The position numbers were made by a program, and so were the translations under genes. The notes beneath the pieces were generated by a model. The model worked only from the letters and a program-made list of their open reading frames with translations. It did no database searches and had not been told where the DNA came from. Shown piece by piece: positions 18,901 through 27,268 of a DNA stretch of 64,000 nucleotides (the first letter of the stretch is position 1; each line of letters begins with the position of its first letter). The stretch is taken from contig NZ_JAFMZO010000003.1 of NCBI RefSeq assembly GCF_024436395.1, forward strand, positions 310,001-374,000, read 5' to 3'. This DNA comes from Paradesertivirga mongoliensis (GTDB lineage Bacteria; Bacteroidota; Bacteroidia; Sphingobacteriales; Sphingobacteriaceae).

Positions 18901-19510
18901 CGACTTTGGAGGAATCAATCCCATGGCTATGGAAGCATATCGGGAAATGAACGAACGTTTCACCTTCATCCAAAATCAAAAACAGGATCTGATCACTGCC
19001 AAAGTATCCCTCCTCGAAACCATCAAAGAAATAGACGATACAGCAAGGGAGAAATTCATGGTATCGTTTACTAACGTACGTGAAAACTTCATCCGGGTGT
19101 TCCGTTCCCTTTTTAATGAAGAAGATAACTGTGACCTGATCTTAAGTAACCCCGAAAATCCGCTTGAAGCTGATATAGATATTATTGCGAGGCCAAAAGG
19201 AAAGCGGCCCCTATCAATAAATCAGTTATCCGGGGGAGAAAAAACGCTTACCGCGACTGCGCTGCTTTTTGCCTTGTACCTGCTTAAACCGGCCCCTTTC
19301 TGTATTTTCGATGAGGTTGATGCTCCACTAGACGACACGAACATCGACAAGTTCAACAACATTATCAGAAAATTTTCTAGCGAATCTCAGTTTATCATCG
19401 TATCACATAATAAAAGAACTATCGCGAGCACAGACATTATTTACGGAGTAACGATGATAGAGCAGGGTATTTCAAGAGTGGTAGCTGTTGATTTACGGGA
19501 AGTGGCCTAA
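15968..19510 (+). CDS. smc: Chromosome segregation protein SMC
   Basis: This is the SMC ATPase of the bacterial condensin, which organises and helps separate chromosomes. The 1180 residues have the canonical layout: N-terminal ATPase half with Walker A (GPNGCGKSN, 31-39), long coiled coil (about 165-500), hinge (about 505-660, GFPESIRFLKK…GRANFFIL), returning coiled coil (about 670-1000), and C-terminal half with signature LSGGEKT (1087) and Walker B FDEVD (1114-1118). A GAGAGAG-like ribosome-binding site lies just before the ATG. scpA and scpB are not adjacent. Assignment is secure. Confidence 0.96.
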   Translation: MQLNRLEIKGFKSFGDRITINFNEGVTAIVGPNGCGKSNVVDAIRWVLGEQSTRMLRSEKMENIIFNGTKTRKPSQLAEVSLTFDNTKNILPTDYSQVTITRKLYRSGESEYRLNDVQCRLKDITDLFLDTGIGADSYSIIELKMIDEIIANKEGSRRALFEEASGISKYKLRKKQTFSKLKETEADLSRVEDLLFEIEKNLKTLENQAKKAERYYKLKEQYKALSIMLASFKIIGFRESLEKLDEQELKHSVEKTEITTRIDVLEATLQQQKTDALTKEKNLATQQKATNEFTQKIRAYESEKKIKNEQLRFLQEKEKRVSEELEKDKNQLNHVLYNVKRLNEEQFLESEQLNGIKVSLGEKKEELDELRVQQASSKAGVDNLVKENNELQNQLYNAEKELTVLNIQKDALLQEINRNATDTESKEAELDEFNKAIAEIEVKVNDKQIQTDKLIQIEEDVQFQISNTEESISQHKEKLSKESRKLDAKQNEYNLIKSLVDNLEGFPESIRFLKKSTGWAKQAPLFSDVLFCKEEYRIAIENYLEPVMNHYVVDTQLEAIQAIKLLSDSSKGRANFFILEAIEQNPEPEELVIASSNYISALSIVDVDEKYHRLCRCLLKNVYLSITGDEEELVNILPESNMVVLSGSGKFSKNRISMSGGSVGLFEGKRIGRAKNLENLAKEIRSIESSIGSLRTSIELESQKVVSLKASLKKQDILALQQELSRLNNELISLKTRQEQYAEFIQNSQNRKKDIETKIKSIEEEFLRAEPKLAEFRSKKLEAGNLLIEKQQAYHQLADLVTEKSTAFNQENIRFHQQQNKVSGIEKDLEYRDSQQRSLESKIELNTTELNKTKAEITDTLQHVDHSDEDLISMYVQKEEFEKGLSEGEQDYYKAKNLITETENSISELRKNKEQAELIGNELKDKKTSLKLELNALKERLSIEFSIDINDLLDAEIPEEDSEESLRVKTERIKQQLDDFGGINPMAMEAYREMNERFTFIQNQKQDLITAKVSLLETIKEIDDTAREKFMVSFTNVRENFIRVFRSLFNEEDNCDLILSNPENPLEADIDIIARPKGKRPLSINQLSGGEKTLTATALLFALYLLKPAPFCIFDEVDAPLDDTNIDKFNNIIRKFSSESQFIIVSHNKRTIASTDIIYGVTMIEQGISRVVAVDLREVA

Positions 19511-19561
19511 GAAGATCTTGGCAGAGTTTATGCTCATTAAGAAACCGTTCAAACAAGCACT

Positions 19562-20479
19562 ATGAAAATCTTCCTCTTTTTTTCCTTATTAATTTTCATC
19601 CATCCTGGATGTTCAAAAAGCATCAAACAGCATCAGTTGTTCAGTGATGTCCAGGAACTTTCGTCCGATAAATATAAAGGCAGAAAAACGGGTACTGCGG
19701 AAAATAAAATGGCGGCTGCGTATATCATCAAACGCTTTGAAGAAATTGGCTTACAGGCTTTTAATAACGACTACAAAAAGGAATTTACGTTTAAAAACCG
19801 GGCCGGAGAAACGACCGATGGAGCTAATCTGATCGCTTACATCAGAGGTAAAAAAGAAGACGCCATAGTGATTTCTGCTCATTATGACCATGTTGGAGTG
19901 ATTGACGGAGAAATTTATAACGGCGCCGACGACAATGCCTCCGGAGTTGGAGGATTGCTGGCCATAGCACAATTCTTCTCGAAAAACCAACCCGAACACA
20001 CGCTTATATTCGCTGCTTTTGATGCTGAAGAAGCTGGCTTGCAGGGTGCAAAAGCTTTTGTGGGAAACCCCAGTGTTGAGCTTTCGAAAATCAAGTTCAA
20101 TATCAATATGGACATGATAAGCCGAAGTGACAAGAACGAACTATACGCTGTTGGTACTTTTCATTATCCATTACTAAAGAACTATGTAGTTACAGGTAAC
20201 CCCAACATAAAAATTCTTTTAGGCCACGACGATCCGAAGCTGGGCCGTGATGACTGGACCAACCAAAGCGATCAGGGGGCATTTCATGCCAAAAATATTC
20301 CGTTTTTATATTTTGGGGTGGAGGATCATGCTGACTATCATAAGCCTGCTGATGATTACTCGAGGATAAATAAGGAGTTTTACCAGAATGCTGTCGCCTC
20401 AATTTTGGAAGTGATCCAAAACATTGATAAAAGCATTACGATACAGGAGTCGCTGAAGAACAAAAAGATTATGCAATAG
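19562..20479 (+). CDS. M28-family zinc aminopeptidase, lipoprotein
   Basis: This is a predicted exported di-zinc peptidase of 305 residues. The N terminus is a lipoprotein signal with the acylated Cys at 17 (IFIHPGCSKS). The M28 ligand set is visible in order: His in ISAHYDHVG, Asp in GADDNASG, Glu-Glu in DAEEAGLQG, Asp in NMDMISR, and the late His in ADYHKPADDY. It probably trims N-terminal residues from peptides in the periplasm or at the cell surface. It lies 50 bp after smc on the same strand but is functionally unrelated. Substrate preference cannot be read from sequence. Confidence 0.9.
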   Translation: MKIFLFFSLLIFIHPGCSKSIKQHQLFSDVQELSSDKYKGRKTGTAENKMAAAYIIKRFEEIGLQAFNNDYKKEFTFKNRAGETTDGANLIAYIRGKKEDAIVISAHYDHVGVIDGEIYNGADDNASGVGGLLAIAQFFSKNQPEHTLIFAAFDAEEAGLQGAKAFVGNPSVELSKIKFNINMDMISRSDKNELYAVGTFHYPLLKNYVVTGNPNIKILLGHDDPKLGRDDWTNQSDQGAFHAKNIPFLYFGVEDHADYHKPADDYSRINKEFYQNAVASILEVIQNIDKSITIQESLKNKKIMQ

Positions 20480-20625
20480 AAAAACCGGGCAGGCAGCTGA
20501 AATCACTAGAGTACTTACTCCGGCAGTTGGCGGAATCCCACCCTTGAAAAAGAGAGCTGACAAATCGTCTAAAGAGGGTATACAAATCGATCAGGCTAAC
20601 TAACGGTTGCACCAGCTAAAGCACT

Positions 20626-20652
20626 ATCCCCTCCTTTTTTCAAGGAGGGGAT
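20626..20652. terminator. Palindromic terminator between convergent M28 and S41 genes
   Basis: ATCCCCTCCTT pairs perfectly with AAGGAGGGGAT around TTTTC. The following GGGGTGGTTTC and preceding text resemble a dispersed Bacteroidota palindromic element. Confidence 0.7.
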
Positions 20653-20716
20653 TAAGGGGTGGTTTCTTCCCTGTATCGTCACAAACCAAAAATTTCTTAG
20701 AGTAACGTCAGGATAG

Positions 20717-22387
20717 TTAAAACTTCAGCTTAAGCCTGTGAGGTTCCTGAATCATCCCTTTAAACTCAGTATCACCCAGATCTTTATCGCCTAAAGTAAG
20801 CACCTGCATTTTTTGGGCAAGAACACTTGCGGAACCAGCCTGCGCCGTAAAAGAACCCTTTGTGAGATAGTTATAAGCCGCCAGAAAAGATCTCTCCCGA
20901 AGGTCTCCGAAATCGTAATTAGGATTATCATTATCCGTCGGATTATCAGTGATTGCCTTAGGGTCCTGCGTATCGGGAACAAAGCCGGCAAAATAGCCTC
21001 CTTCATTTTTGGAATTGCGGGTTTCGAACATGCTGAAATACACATCATATTTATCAATCCTAACAGGAAAAAATCCTACGGGCTTTCCGTATGTGGTTGA
21101 ACCAACAATCTTCACATTCATATAAGGTTTAAGGCTGTTGATGACCAGTTCGCTTGCGGATGCGGTGCTTTCGCTAACGATAAAAACAACGTTCTTAATG
21201 GTATTAACAGAACCTTTTTTGGCAAAATGGTTTGTATTTTCTGCAACGCTATAATCTACATCGGCATAAGTAACGAGTCTGCCGTTTTGATATCGGGGTT
21301 TGTCATTTGCATCCAGCAGCGGCTGCTTTTTCAGAATAGTGGCTTTGTCTGCCTGCATTAATTCGTTGTAATATTCTGTATACATCACCTTACCGTTAAG
21401 ACTGCTCGGCGCAATGTAATTGATAAGATATTCTGCCGTATTGACGTACCCTCCGCCATTGTACCGCAGATCCACGATCAGGTCGGTAATACCACTCTGG
21501 GCAAACTTATTAAAAACACGGGTAAACTCGGGCACCGAATTATCGTAATCCGAGAATCTGGCATAAGCAAGGTATCCTATCTTTTTATCACCCGAAGTGT
21601 ATACGGAATCTTTATATATCGGACTGCTTTTATATGAAGCACGATTCAACGAACGGCTGAAGGATGTACCAGCGCTGGTAGTTCCCTGTAATTTTACAGC
21701 AGAGCTATTGAATAAGGCATTGTAGAAAAATGAATATTCGCCGCTATAGTTGGTGCCAATCTTTTTGTCGTTTATGATATCAAATCTGTCGCCGCGTTTA
21801 AAACCGGCTTTTTCGGCTGGAGAACTCGGATAAACGGCCTGAACATAGATAGTATAAGAAGATGACGAGCCATACGGCCTTACCAGCAATCCAAAATCAA
21901 AGCCATTTCCCAGCAAATCAACCGAACTCTTTTTTCCGGGGATATATGCCAGGGGATTTTTATCGGTAACATCTGTAAAATATGAATACTTGGGATCATT
22001 AGAATCTGAGCCATCAACATCGGCGCTAAACTCATAAGGTTTCCCCGTTGCAGGATTCGTTCCAAAGCGAGTTATCGCATAAATTTCGTTCGAGAAAGAA
22101 CTATAATTTCTAGGCTTAAAAGTACCATAGTCGGGCACATCATCCCACCATAAATAAATTTGCCGGGCGTATAAAAAAATAGAGTCACGGGTAAGCTCAT
22201 CCCTTGTGCCTGTTGTGGGTGCGTTATCTATCGGTGTTTCAATTTTGCCGCTAACTACCGGCGTGCCAGTAGGCTGAGATTCGGGATCGGCAGGCAAATC
22301 TTTCTTACAACCCGCCAGAATGATATTCAGGAGCAGAACGGTCAAAAAAGTCGCACTGAAACTCCGTTTTAAATTCATTTTTCTCAT
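20717..22387 (-). CDS. S41-family (C-terminal processing) peptidase lipoprotein
   Basis: This is a predicted surface or periplasmic serine peptidase. The ATG at 22387 is preferred over the upstream GTG. A lipoprotein signal ends at about Cys27 (LAGCKK). A PDZ-like segment is seen mid-protein (IYVQAVYPSSPAEKAGFKRGDRF), then the S41 core with DLRYNGGG, the nucleophile Ser in TASASE, and the Lys of YGKPVGF about 25 residues later, which would form the Ser-Lys dyad. An N-terminal extension contains an IYLWWDDVP-type segment that is also seen in the neighbouring paralogue. It is a tandem homologue of the next gene, 121 bp away. Peptide target unknown. Confidence 0.88.
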   Translation of the reverse strand: MRKMNLKRSFSATFLTVLLLNIILAGCKKDLPADPESQPTGTPVVSGKIETPIDNAPTTGTRDELTRDSIFLYARQIYLWWDDVPDYGTFKPRNYSSFSNEIYAITRFGTNPATGKPYEFSADVDGSDSNDPKYSYFTDVTDKNPLAYIPGKKSSVDLLGNGFDFGLLVRPYGSSSSYTIYVQAVYPSSPAEKAGFKRGDRFDIINDKKIGTNYSGEYSFFYNALFNSSAVKLQGTTSAGTSFSRSLNRASYKSSPIYKDSVYTSGDKKIGYLAYARFSDYDNSVPEFTRVFNKFAQSGITDLIVDLRYNGGGYVNTAEYLINYIAPSSLNGKVMYTEYYNELMQADKATILKKQPLLDANDKPRYQNGRLVTYADVDYSVAENTNHFAKKGSVNTIKNVVFIVSESTASASELVINSLKPYMNVKIVGSTTYGKPVGFFPVRIDKYDVYFSMFETRNSKNEGGYFAGFVPDTQDPKAITDNPTDNDNPNYDFGDLRERSFLAAYNYLTKGSFTAQAGSASVLAQKMQVLTLGDKDLGDTEFKGMIQEPHRLKLKF

Positions 22388-22513
22388 AATCACTAATAAG
22401 CTCTGCTTTAATGTTCTATACGAAGTTTACTAACGTGCGGTTTACAATCCTCATATATCAGAGCTTAAAAGTTGAAAGCTATTGCTAAAATTATGTCTTT
22501 TTCACGACAATTT

Positions 22514-23899
22514 CTATTGCTGCAAACGCTTAATCCAGAGTGGCATGCGAGAAGGCCTGTTTTCAATCGTAACCGAAGGTATATTCGCATCAATTTCTGC
22601 GTTTGCTTCTCTTAAGGTTTTAGATCCCGAACCGCTAACTGAGGAAACGCGGGCCGCCTGACTGGGGGTAAAAGAGTTGTTTGTAATATAATACAAGGCC
22701 TCTTTCAGATTAGCCTCGTTCTCATCTCCAAAGTCATGATTCAGGTCATCAGACACCTGCTTATGTACAGGAAATCCCGAGTAAAAGTCTGCTTTACCGG
22801 AACTGTTTACCGTTTTAAACGATACCGGATAAATATTATACTCGTATACCGGAATCGGAAAAAACCCAACAGGCTTTCCATATGTATTTCTGTCGCCAAC
22901 CAATTTTACCTCCATAACCGGATTCAGGTTATTGATCAGCAATTCACTAGCTGAAGCAGACGAAGGCGAAACGATAAAGACCACCCGTGGCAGATCAAGG
23001 TCCCCCACTTTCCGGAACTTGTTAGTCTCGTTCCAGGAACTATACTTCTGGTTCATCTGAAAAGTATACATTATCGTCTGATCCCTGCCAACTTTCTTTG
23101 GAGCAAGGAAGTTTGCAAGGGTATCATGAGTCGACACAAGACCTCCCCGATTATACCGCAGGTCAACAATAATCTCGTTTACTCCCTGATTCTGGAAGTT
23201 TGTCATCGTGTTTACTATTTCAGTAACCGAGGTCTCCGCAGCAAACTGGTTATACACAAAATATCCTATCTTTTTGGCTCCCCTGAGATAAACATTGGAG
23301 TAAAGAACCGTATTAAGCACATAAGTCGACTTGCTGAGAGTGCGGGACACCGTGGTTCCGTCGGGTTTTATAAATTCAAATTCAGCAGAAGACGGTGTTC
23401 CAAAGAAAATTTCATTGATATAATCCACATCGGCCTGCACACTGCGATTAATAACCCGTCCGTTAATTTTATTGACCCGCCACGTACGCTTTACCCCTGC
23501 CAACCCAGCGCTTGAAGCACTGTATACATATATCACCCTTATATCCGTATTACTTTCAAACCCAAACTTTACCATGAAACCAAAATCGTCGGCCGAACTT
23601 TTCTGACTAAGCTCCGTTTCTTCCTTTGTTTCCGCGAAACTCCATTTATCTAAGGGTTGATACGTCTTTACCTTCTCCATCACGGCATAAATATCAGGGG
23701 AGTTCCGAGGTTTAAAGCTGGAGATCGACGGAAGCTTTTCGGGCCATAAATAAATATCCTTAGTGATAAGATAAGCTGAGTCACGAGCCTCTGCTCTGGC
23801 CTTATATTTATCTTTTTTGCAGGAACCGAAAAGCCCCAGCGAGATAAAGCTGACCAGTACGAGTTTTATAAAAAAATGTGGTGTGTAAATATTCTGCAT
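22514..23899 (-). CDS. S41-family peptidase lipoprotein, paralogue of its neighbour
   Basis: This is a 461-residue lipoprotein (LFGSCKKDK, Cys at about 27) with the same plan as the gene downstream: an N-terminal segment with DIYLWPEKLPSI, a PDZ-like region (IRVIYVYSASSAGLAGVK), DLRYNRGG, the Ser in SSASASE, and the Lys in TYGKPVGF. It is about 95 residues shorter than its paralogue, mainly by shorter loops, so a tandem duplication followed by divergence is likely. It could process or degrade exported peptides. Both catalytic residues are present. Confidence 0.87.
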   Translation of the reverse strand: MQNIYTPHFFIKLVLVSFISLGLFGSCKKDKYKARAEARDSAYLITKDIYLWPEKLPSISSFKPRNSPDIYAVMEKVKTYQPLDKWSFAETKEETELSQKSSADDFGFMVKFGFESNTDIRVIYVYSASSAGLAGVKRTWRVNKINGRVINRSVQADVDYINEIFFGTPSSAEFEFIKPDGTTVSRTLSKSTYVLNTVLYSNVYLRGAKKIGYFVYNQFAAETSVTEIVNTMTNFQNQGVNEIIVDLRYNRGGLVSTHDTLANFLAPKKVGRDQTIMYTFQMNQKYSSWNETNKFRKVGDLDLPRVVFIVSPSSASASELLINNLNPVMEVKLVGDRNTYGKPVGFFPIPVYEYNIYPVSFKTVNSSGKADFYSGFPVHKQVSDDLNHDFGDENEANLKEALYYITNNSFTPSQAARVSSVSGSGSKTLREANAEIDANIPSVTIENRPSRMPLWIKRLQQ

Positions 23900-23939
23900 T
23901 GTGTGTTATGTATTGAGCCAAAACGCCCAGCCCTGGTGG

Positions 23940-24557
23940 TTATTGTTGAATAAATTCGGCAACAGCAAGATAATCAATACCAACTGTCGACGCAAATATT
24001 TCATCTGTACTGCTCGATCCAACTATCAGTAAATCATGCGGCTGCAAATCATTTTCCTGCATTAAATGCTGCAGCACCTCTGGGTTTGGTTTAGGACCAA
24101 TCTCGTCAGCAAAGTAAACCTTTAGAAATTGTTCGAGCCCATGCCATTCGGTATGTTTGATCTTATTTAGTTGCTGTAAGGGATTTCCTCCCGTAACGAT
24201 AAAAATCTGCTTTCGGTCTACAACTATATCTTGTAAAAGGCTCAGAACATCCTTATAAAGCAGTAGCTTAAGGGGCAATTTGGCTTCGCTATGAAGGCGT
24301 TGAAAGTTTTCTCTGTACTTTTCGTCGAAAGCATACACTTCTCTGGCCTTATCGAAGATCCTATCCGGGCCATGGTTTTCGTACACTTTTTTCATAAATG
24401 CCACCAGATCGTTAGCCGGGGGGAAAGCTTCCTGGTACTCCAGAAAAGTGGCAAACAGGTAGTAAACCTGCAAATCGTAATCCTTTTTAGGATAAAGCAC
24501 GTCGTCTAACTCGAATATAAATGCCTTTTTCTCGGCAGGCAGCTCAGCGTATGTCAT
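23940..24557 (-). CDS. HAD-superfamily-like protein with altered catalytic motifs
   Basis: The 205-residue protein has the HAD fold layout but not its usual active site. Motif I reads FELDDVLYP, where the Asp nucleophile of the usual FDLDDT is Glu. Motif II is present (FIVTGGNP), motif III Lys is in EIGPKPNPE, and motif IV reads VGSSSTDE, where GDS…D would be expected. Loss of the nucleophile suggests a non-catalytic or altered enzyme. Its ATG directly follows the stop codon of the upstream ATP-grasp-like gene, so both are coupled in one minus-strand operon with lolD. The fold assignment is solid; the activity is not. Confidence 0.78.
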   Translation of the reverse strand: MTYAELPAEKKAFIFELDDVLYPKKDYDLQVYYLFATFLEYQEAFPPANDLVAFMKKVYENHGPDRIFDKAREVYAFDEKYRENFQRLHSEAKLPLKLLLYKDVLSLLQDIVVDRKQIFIVTGGNPLQQLNKIKHTEWHGLEQFLKVYFADEIGPKPNPEVLQHLMQENDLQPHDLLIVGSSSTDEIFASTVGIDYLAVAEFIQQ

Positions 24558-24995
24558 TTAATCAGCGGTGAATAGTTGAAGCTCTGTTCCTTGCGGACTA
24601 ACCACAAAAATTCCTCTATCAGGCATTTCATCAGAACCTTCCCGAATTACAATCTGTCCTTTAACACCTTTATTTAATAGTGAGGAGATCAGGTCCTTTT
24701 CAGGAACAATTAGCTGGATCCCGTATTCATCAAATAGCGTTCTGGCTTCGGCAAGCGGCAACAGCTCGTTCTTTCTTAAGGGATAAACCTTTTCTATTCC
24801 GTGGTCAAGACACATGCTTAGCAGAGAATGAGCAAAAGCAGCGGAATCCCCGGAAGGGATTTTAAGAAATTTGCTGCTTTTTGATATCATCGGAACATCT
24901 GCCGAATCTGCGAAAACAACTTCGTCTGAATTATCAAGGTGTCGGTGAAGCTGATAGGCCTGTGCGGCAACCGCCCCGGTAATCATTATATTCAA
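24558..24995 (-). CDS. Stand-alone ATP-grasp pre-domain-like protein
   Basis: The 145-residue protein resembles only the N-terminal Rossmann-like pre-ATP-grasp domain found in PylC/carbamoyl-phosphate-synthase-type ligases: a nucleotide-fold start (MNIMITGAVAAQAYQLHRHL), a strand pair ending in VVFADS, then KVYPLRKNELLPLAEARTLF. The ATP-binding grasp domain that should follow is reduced to a short tail with DKG-like text (SLLNKGVKGQIVIREG). It is therefore either a truncated ligase or a free ligand-binding domain. It sits between lolD and the degenerate HAD gene with almost no spacing. Function unknown; family assignment is by pattern and moderate. Confidence 0.6.
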   Translation of the reverse strand: MNIMITGAVAAQAYQLHRHLDNSDEVVFADSADVPMISKSSKFLKIPSGDSAAFAHSLLSMCLDHGIEKVYPLRKNELLPLAEARTLFDEYGIQLIVPEKDLISSLLNKGVKGQIVIREGSDEMPDRGIFVVSPQGTELQLFTAD

Positions 24996-24996
24996 T

Positions 24997-25653
24997 TTAA
25001 GATTCTAAAATTTGTCCGTCTTTCATTGTCACTTTCCTGTCGGCCATTTCGGCGAGCTCTTCGTTGTGTGTCACAATAATAAAGGTTTGTGAAAACTTGT
25101 CCCTCAAATCTCTGAACAGCGAATGCAGGCTTTGAGCATTTTGGGAATCTAGATTTCCTGAAGGTTCATCGGCCAGAACAATCGAAGGATTATTCACCAA
25201 AGCCCGCGCTACGGCCACCCTTTGTTGCTCACCACCTGAAAGTTCATTGGGCTTATGCGAAGCACGGTGTTCCAGGCCCAGCATTGCCAGCAGTTCTGTG
25301 GCCCTTAATTCGGCTTCTTTTTTACTTTTTCTGCCGATAAATGCAGGAATACATATATTTTCTAAAGCAGTAAATTCTGGCAGGAGATGATGAAACTGAA
25401 AAATAAATCCGATATGCTGGTTGCGGAAAGTGCTGAGGTTTGACTGAGAGAGTTTGGATACATTCACATTATTGATGATCACCTCTCCCCTGTCGGCCCT
25501 GTCCAGAGTGCCCACAATATGAAGTAAGGTACTTTTTCCCGCTCCCGAAGCTCCCACAATGGTTACAATTTCACCCTTATTAACGCCGAAATCAACTCCT
25601 TTAAGGATTTCGAGCTCTCTGTACGATTTATGTATATCAGTAGCCTGCAGCAT
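24997..25653 (-). CDS. lolD: LolD-type ABC ATPase
   Basis: The 218-residue ATPase has Walker A (GASGAGKST), a Q-loop with [17 protein letters not shown], signature [15 protein letters not shown] and Walker [10 protein letters not shown]. The [15 protein letters not shown] region and length fit LolD, the ATPase that releases lipoproteins from the inner membrane, or the related MacB-type ATPases. The LolC/E-like permease is not adjacent. Two tightly spaced downstream genes follow in the same direction. A near-match to the -7 box (TATCTTCG) lies 4 nt before the ATG. Confidence 0.86.
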   Translation of the reverse strand: MLQATDIHKSYRELEILKGVDFGVNKGEIVTIVGASGAGKSTLLHIVGTLDRADRGEVIINNVNVSKLSQSNLSTFRNQHIGFIFQFHHLLPEFTALENICIPAFIGRKSKKEAELRATELLAMLGLEHRASHKPNELSGGEQQRVAVARALVNNPSIVLADEPSGNLDSQNAQSLHSLFRDLRDKFSQTFIIVTHNEELAEMADRKVTMKDGQILES

Positions 25654-26009
25654 AAGGCGAAGATAGAGGTAAAAGGTGGAAGGTGAAAAATAAAAGGTGA
25701 AAGCGGGAAAGGCAAAAGGTGAAAGCTAAAAGCAGAAGGTGAAAATGGAAGCGGGAAAGGGAAAAAGGTGAAAGCTAAAAGCAGAGAGGCTAAAGCTCGA
25801 AGAGCGGCTACGATAAGACAATACGGAAATTGAGAAGAATACAGGGAATTGCGAGTGTGTTACCGGCCAGGTGAAACAGCGTTTTTTTGATTAAAACTCC
25901 GCCACATTGATAAATTACTGAAATTTTTCAACAAAAAGTGTCGATAATCAGATAATTTTTTCAAAAACTTGATGCAAAATGGTAGTTTTACTGCGAAAAA
26001 TTTCCAATC
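25654..26009. other. Intergenic region between lolD and sucC
   Basis: The lolD-proximal part (about 25670-25800) is purine-rich and carries an imperfect tandem repeat with a period of about 49 bp. The rest should hold the sucC promoter, but no clear TAnnTTTG element is seen. No gene is visible here. Confidence 0.6.
25691..25790. repeat. Imperfect tandem repeat, about 49 bp, purine-rich
   Basis: The word AAGCGGGAAAGG occurs at 25701-25712 and 25749-25760, and a 23-bp word beginning AAAAGGTGAAAGC occurs at 25714-25736 and 25763-25785. The surroundings contain more AGGTGAAA-type pieces. Confidence 0.8.
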
Positions 26010-27203
26010 ATGAATATTCACGAATATCAAGGTAAAGCTATATTAAAAAGTTTTGGCGTACGGGTGCAGGAAGGCATTGTTGCTGACACACCAGAACAAG
26101 CGGTAGAAGCAGCGAAGAAACTTAAACAGGATTACAACTCGGACTGGGTAGTGATAAAAGCTCAAATCCATGCCGGTGGCCGGGGAAAAGGCGGCGGCGT
26201 AAAGCTTGCGAAAAACCTGGATGAAGTTAAAGAGAAAGCAGATCAAATTATCGGAATGCAACTCATCACTCCGCAAACAGGCGCCGAAGGAAAAAAAGTG
26301 AACAAGGTTTTGGTGGCACAGGACGTATACTATCCTGGTGAGTCTGAAACAAAAGAATTTTATGTAAGTGTATTACTTGATCGTGCAAAAGGCCGCAATA
26401 TCGTGATGTATTCTACTGAAGGCGGGATGGATATTGAAGAAGTTGCAGAACACACTCCTCATCTTATTTTCAAAGAAGAAATAGATCCTAAAGTTGGCTT
26501 ACAAGGGTTTCAAGCACGCAAAATTGCGTTCAATCTGGGCCTTAGCGGCGATGCTTTCAAAGACATGACGAAGTTCATCGCAGCTTTATATAAAGCCTAC
26601 GAGCAAACAGATTCGTCGATGTTTGAGATCAATCCGGTATTAAAAACATCTGATAATAAAATTTTAGCGGTTGATGCCAAAGTGAATCTGGATGATAACG
26701 GATTGTTCCGCCATCCGGATTATGAAGCAATGCGTGATGAATCGGAAGAGGATCCGATGGAAGTTGAAGCAAGCAAATCAAACCTTAACTTCGTTAAGCT
26801 TGACGGAAACGTTGGTTGTATGGTAAACGGCGCCGGTTTGGCAATGGCTACCATGGATATTATCAAACTTGCCGGTGGTGAACCTGCAAACTTCCTGGAT
26901 GTGGGTGGTACAGCGAACGCACAGACTGTAAAAGCAGCCTTTAATATCATCCTTCAAGATCCAAATGTTAAAGCGATTCTGATCAACATTTTCGGTGGTA
27001 TTGTTCGTTGCGACCGTGTGGCGCAAGGGGTAATTGACGCGTATAAAGAGCTTGGAGATATCCGCGTTCCAATCATTGTACGACTGCAGGGAACTAACGC
27101 TATAGAAGCTAAAAAACTAATTGACGAGTCGGGATTAAAAGTTTACTCAGCCATCCTATTAAAAGAAGCTGCGGCTTTAGTAACAAAAGTACTCGAAGAC
27201 TAA
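26010..27203 (+). CDS. sucC: Succinyl-CoA synthetase beta subunit (ADP-forming)
   Basis: This is the citric-acid-cycle enzyme subunit that, with SucD, converts succinyl-CoA to succinate with ATP formation. The 397-residue protein begins with the family signature MNIHEYQGKAILKSFGV, has an ATP-grasp domain (residues about 5-240, AQIHAGGRGKGGGVKLA) and the C-terminal ligase domain with NVGCMVNGAGLAMATMDIIK and NIFGGIVRCD. sucD is not adjacent, as in many Bacteroidota. A strong terminator shared with the convergent gene follows. Confidence 0.96.
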   Translation: MNIHEYQGKAILKSFGVRVQEGIVADTPEQAVEAAKKLKQDYNSDWVVIKAQIHAGGRGKGGGVKLAKNLDEVKEKADQIIGMQLITPQTGAEGKKVNKVLVAQDVYYPGESETKEFYVSVLLDRAKGRNIVMYSTEGGMDIEEVAEHTPHLIFKEEIDPKVGLQGFQARKIAFNLGLSGDAFKDMTKFIAALYKAYEQTDSSMFEINPVLKTSDNKILAVDAKVNLDDNGLFRHPDYEAMRDESEEDPMEVEASKSNLNFVKLDGNVGCMVNGAGLAMATMDIIKLAGGEPANFLDVGGTANAQTVKAAFNIILQDPNVKAILINIFGGIVRCDRVAQGVIDAYKELGDIRVPIIVRLQGTNAIEAKKLIDESGLKVYSAILLKEAAALVTKVLED

Positions 27204-27222
27204 ATTCTGTTTGATAAAAAAG

Positions 27223-27252
27223 CAAAAGCCATCTCAATCGGGATGGCTTTTG
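27223..27252. terminator. Terminator between sucC and a convergent gene
   Basis: CAAAAGCCATC pairs with GATGGCTTTTG around an 8-nt loop, with A and T runs on both sides, so it can work in both directions. Confidence 0.85.
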
Positions 27253-27268
27253 TTTTGAGAGCAATTTT

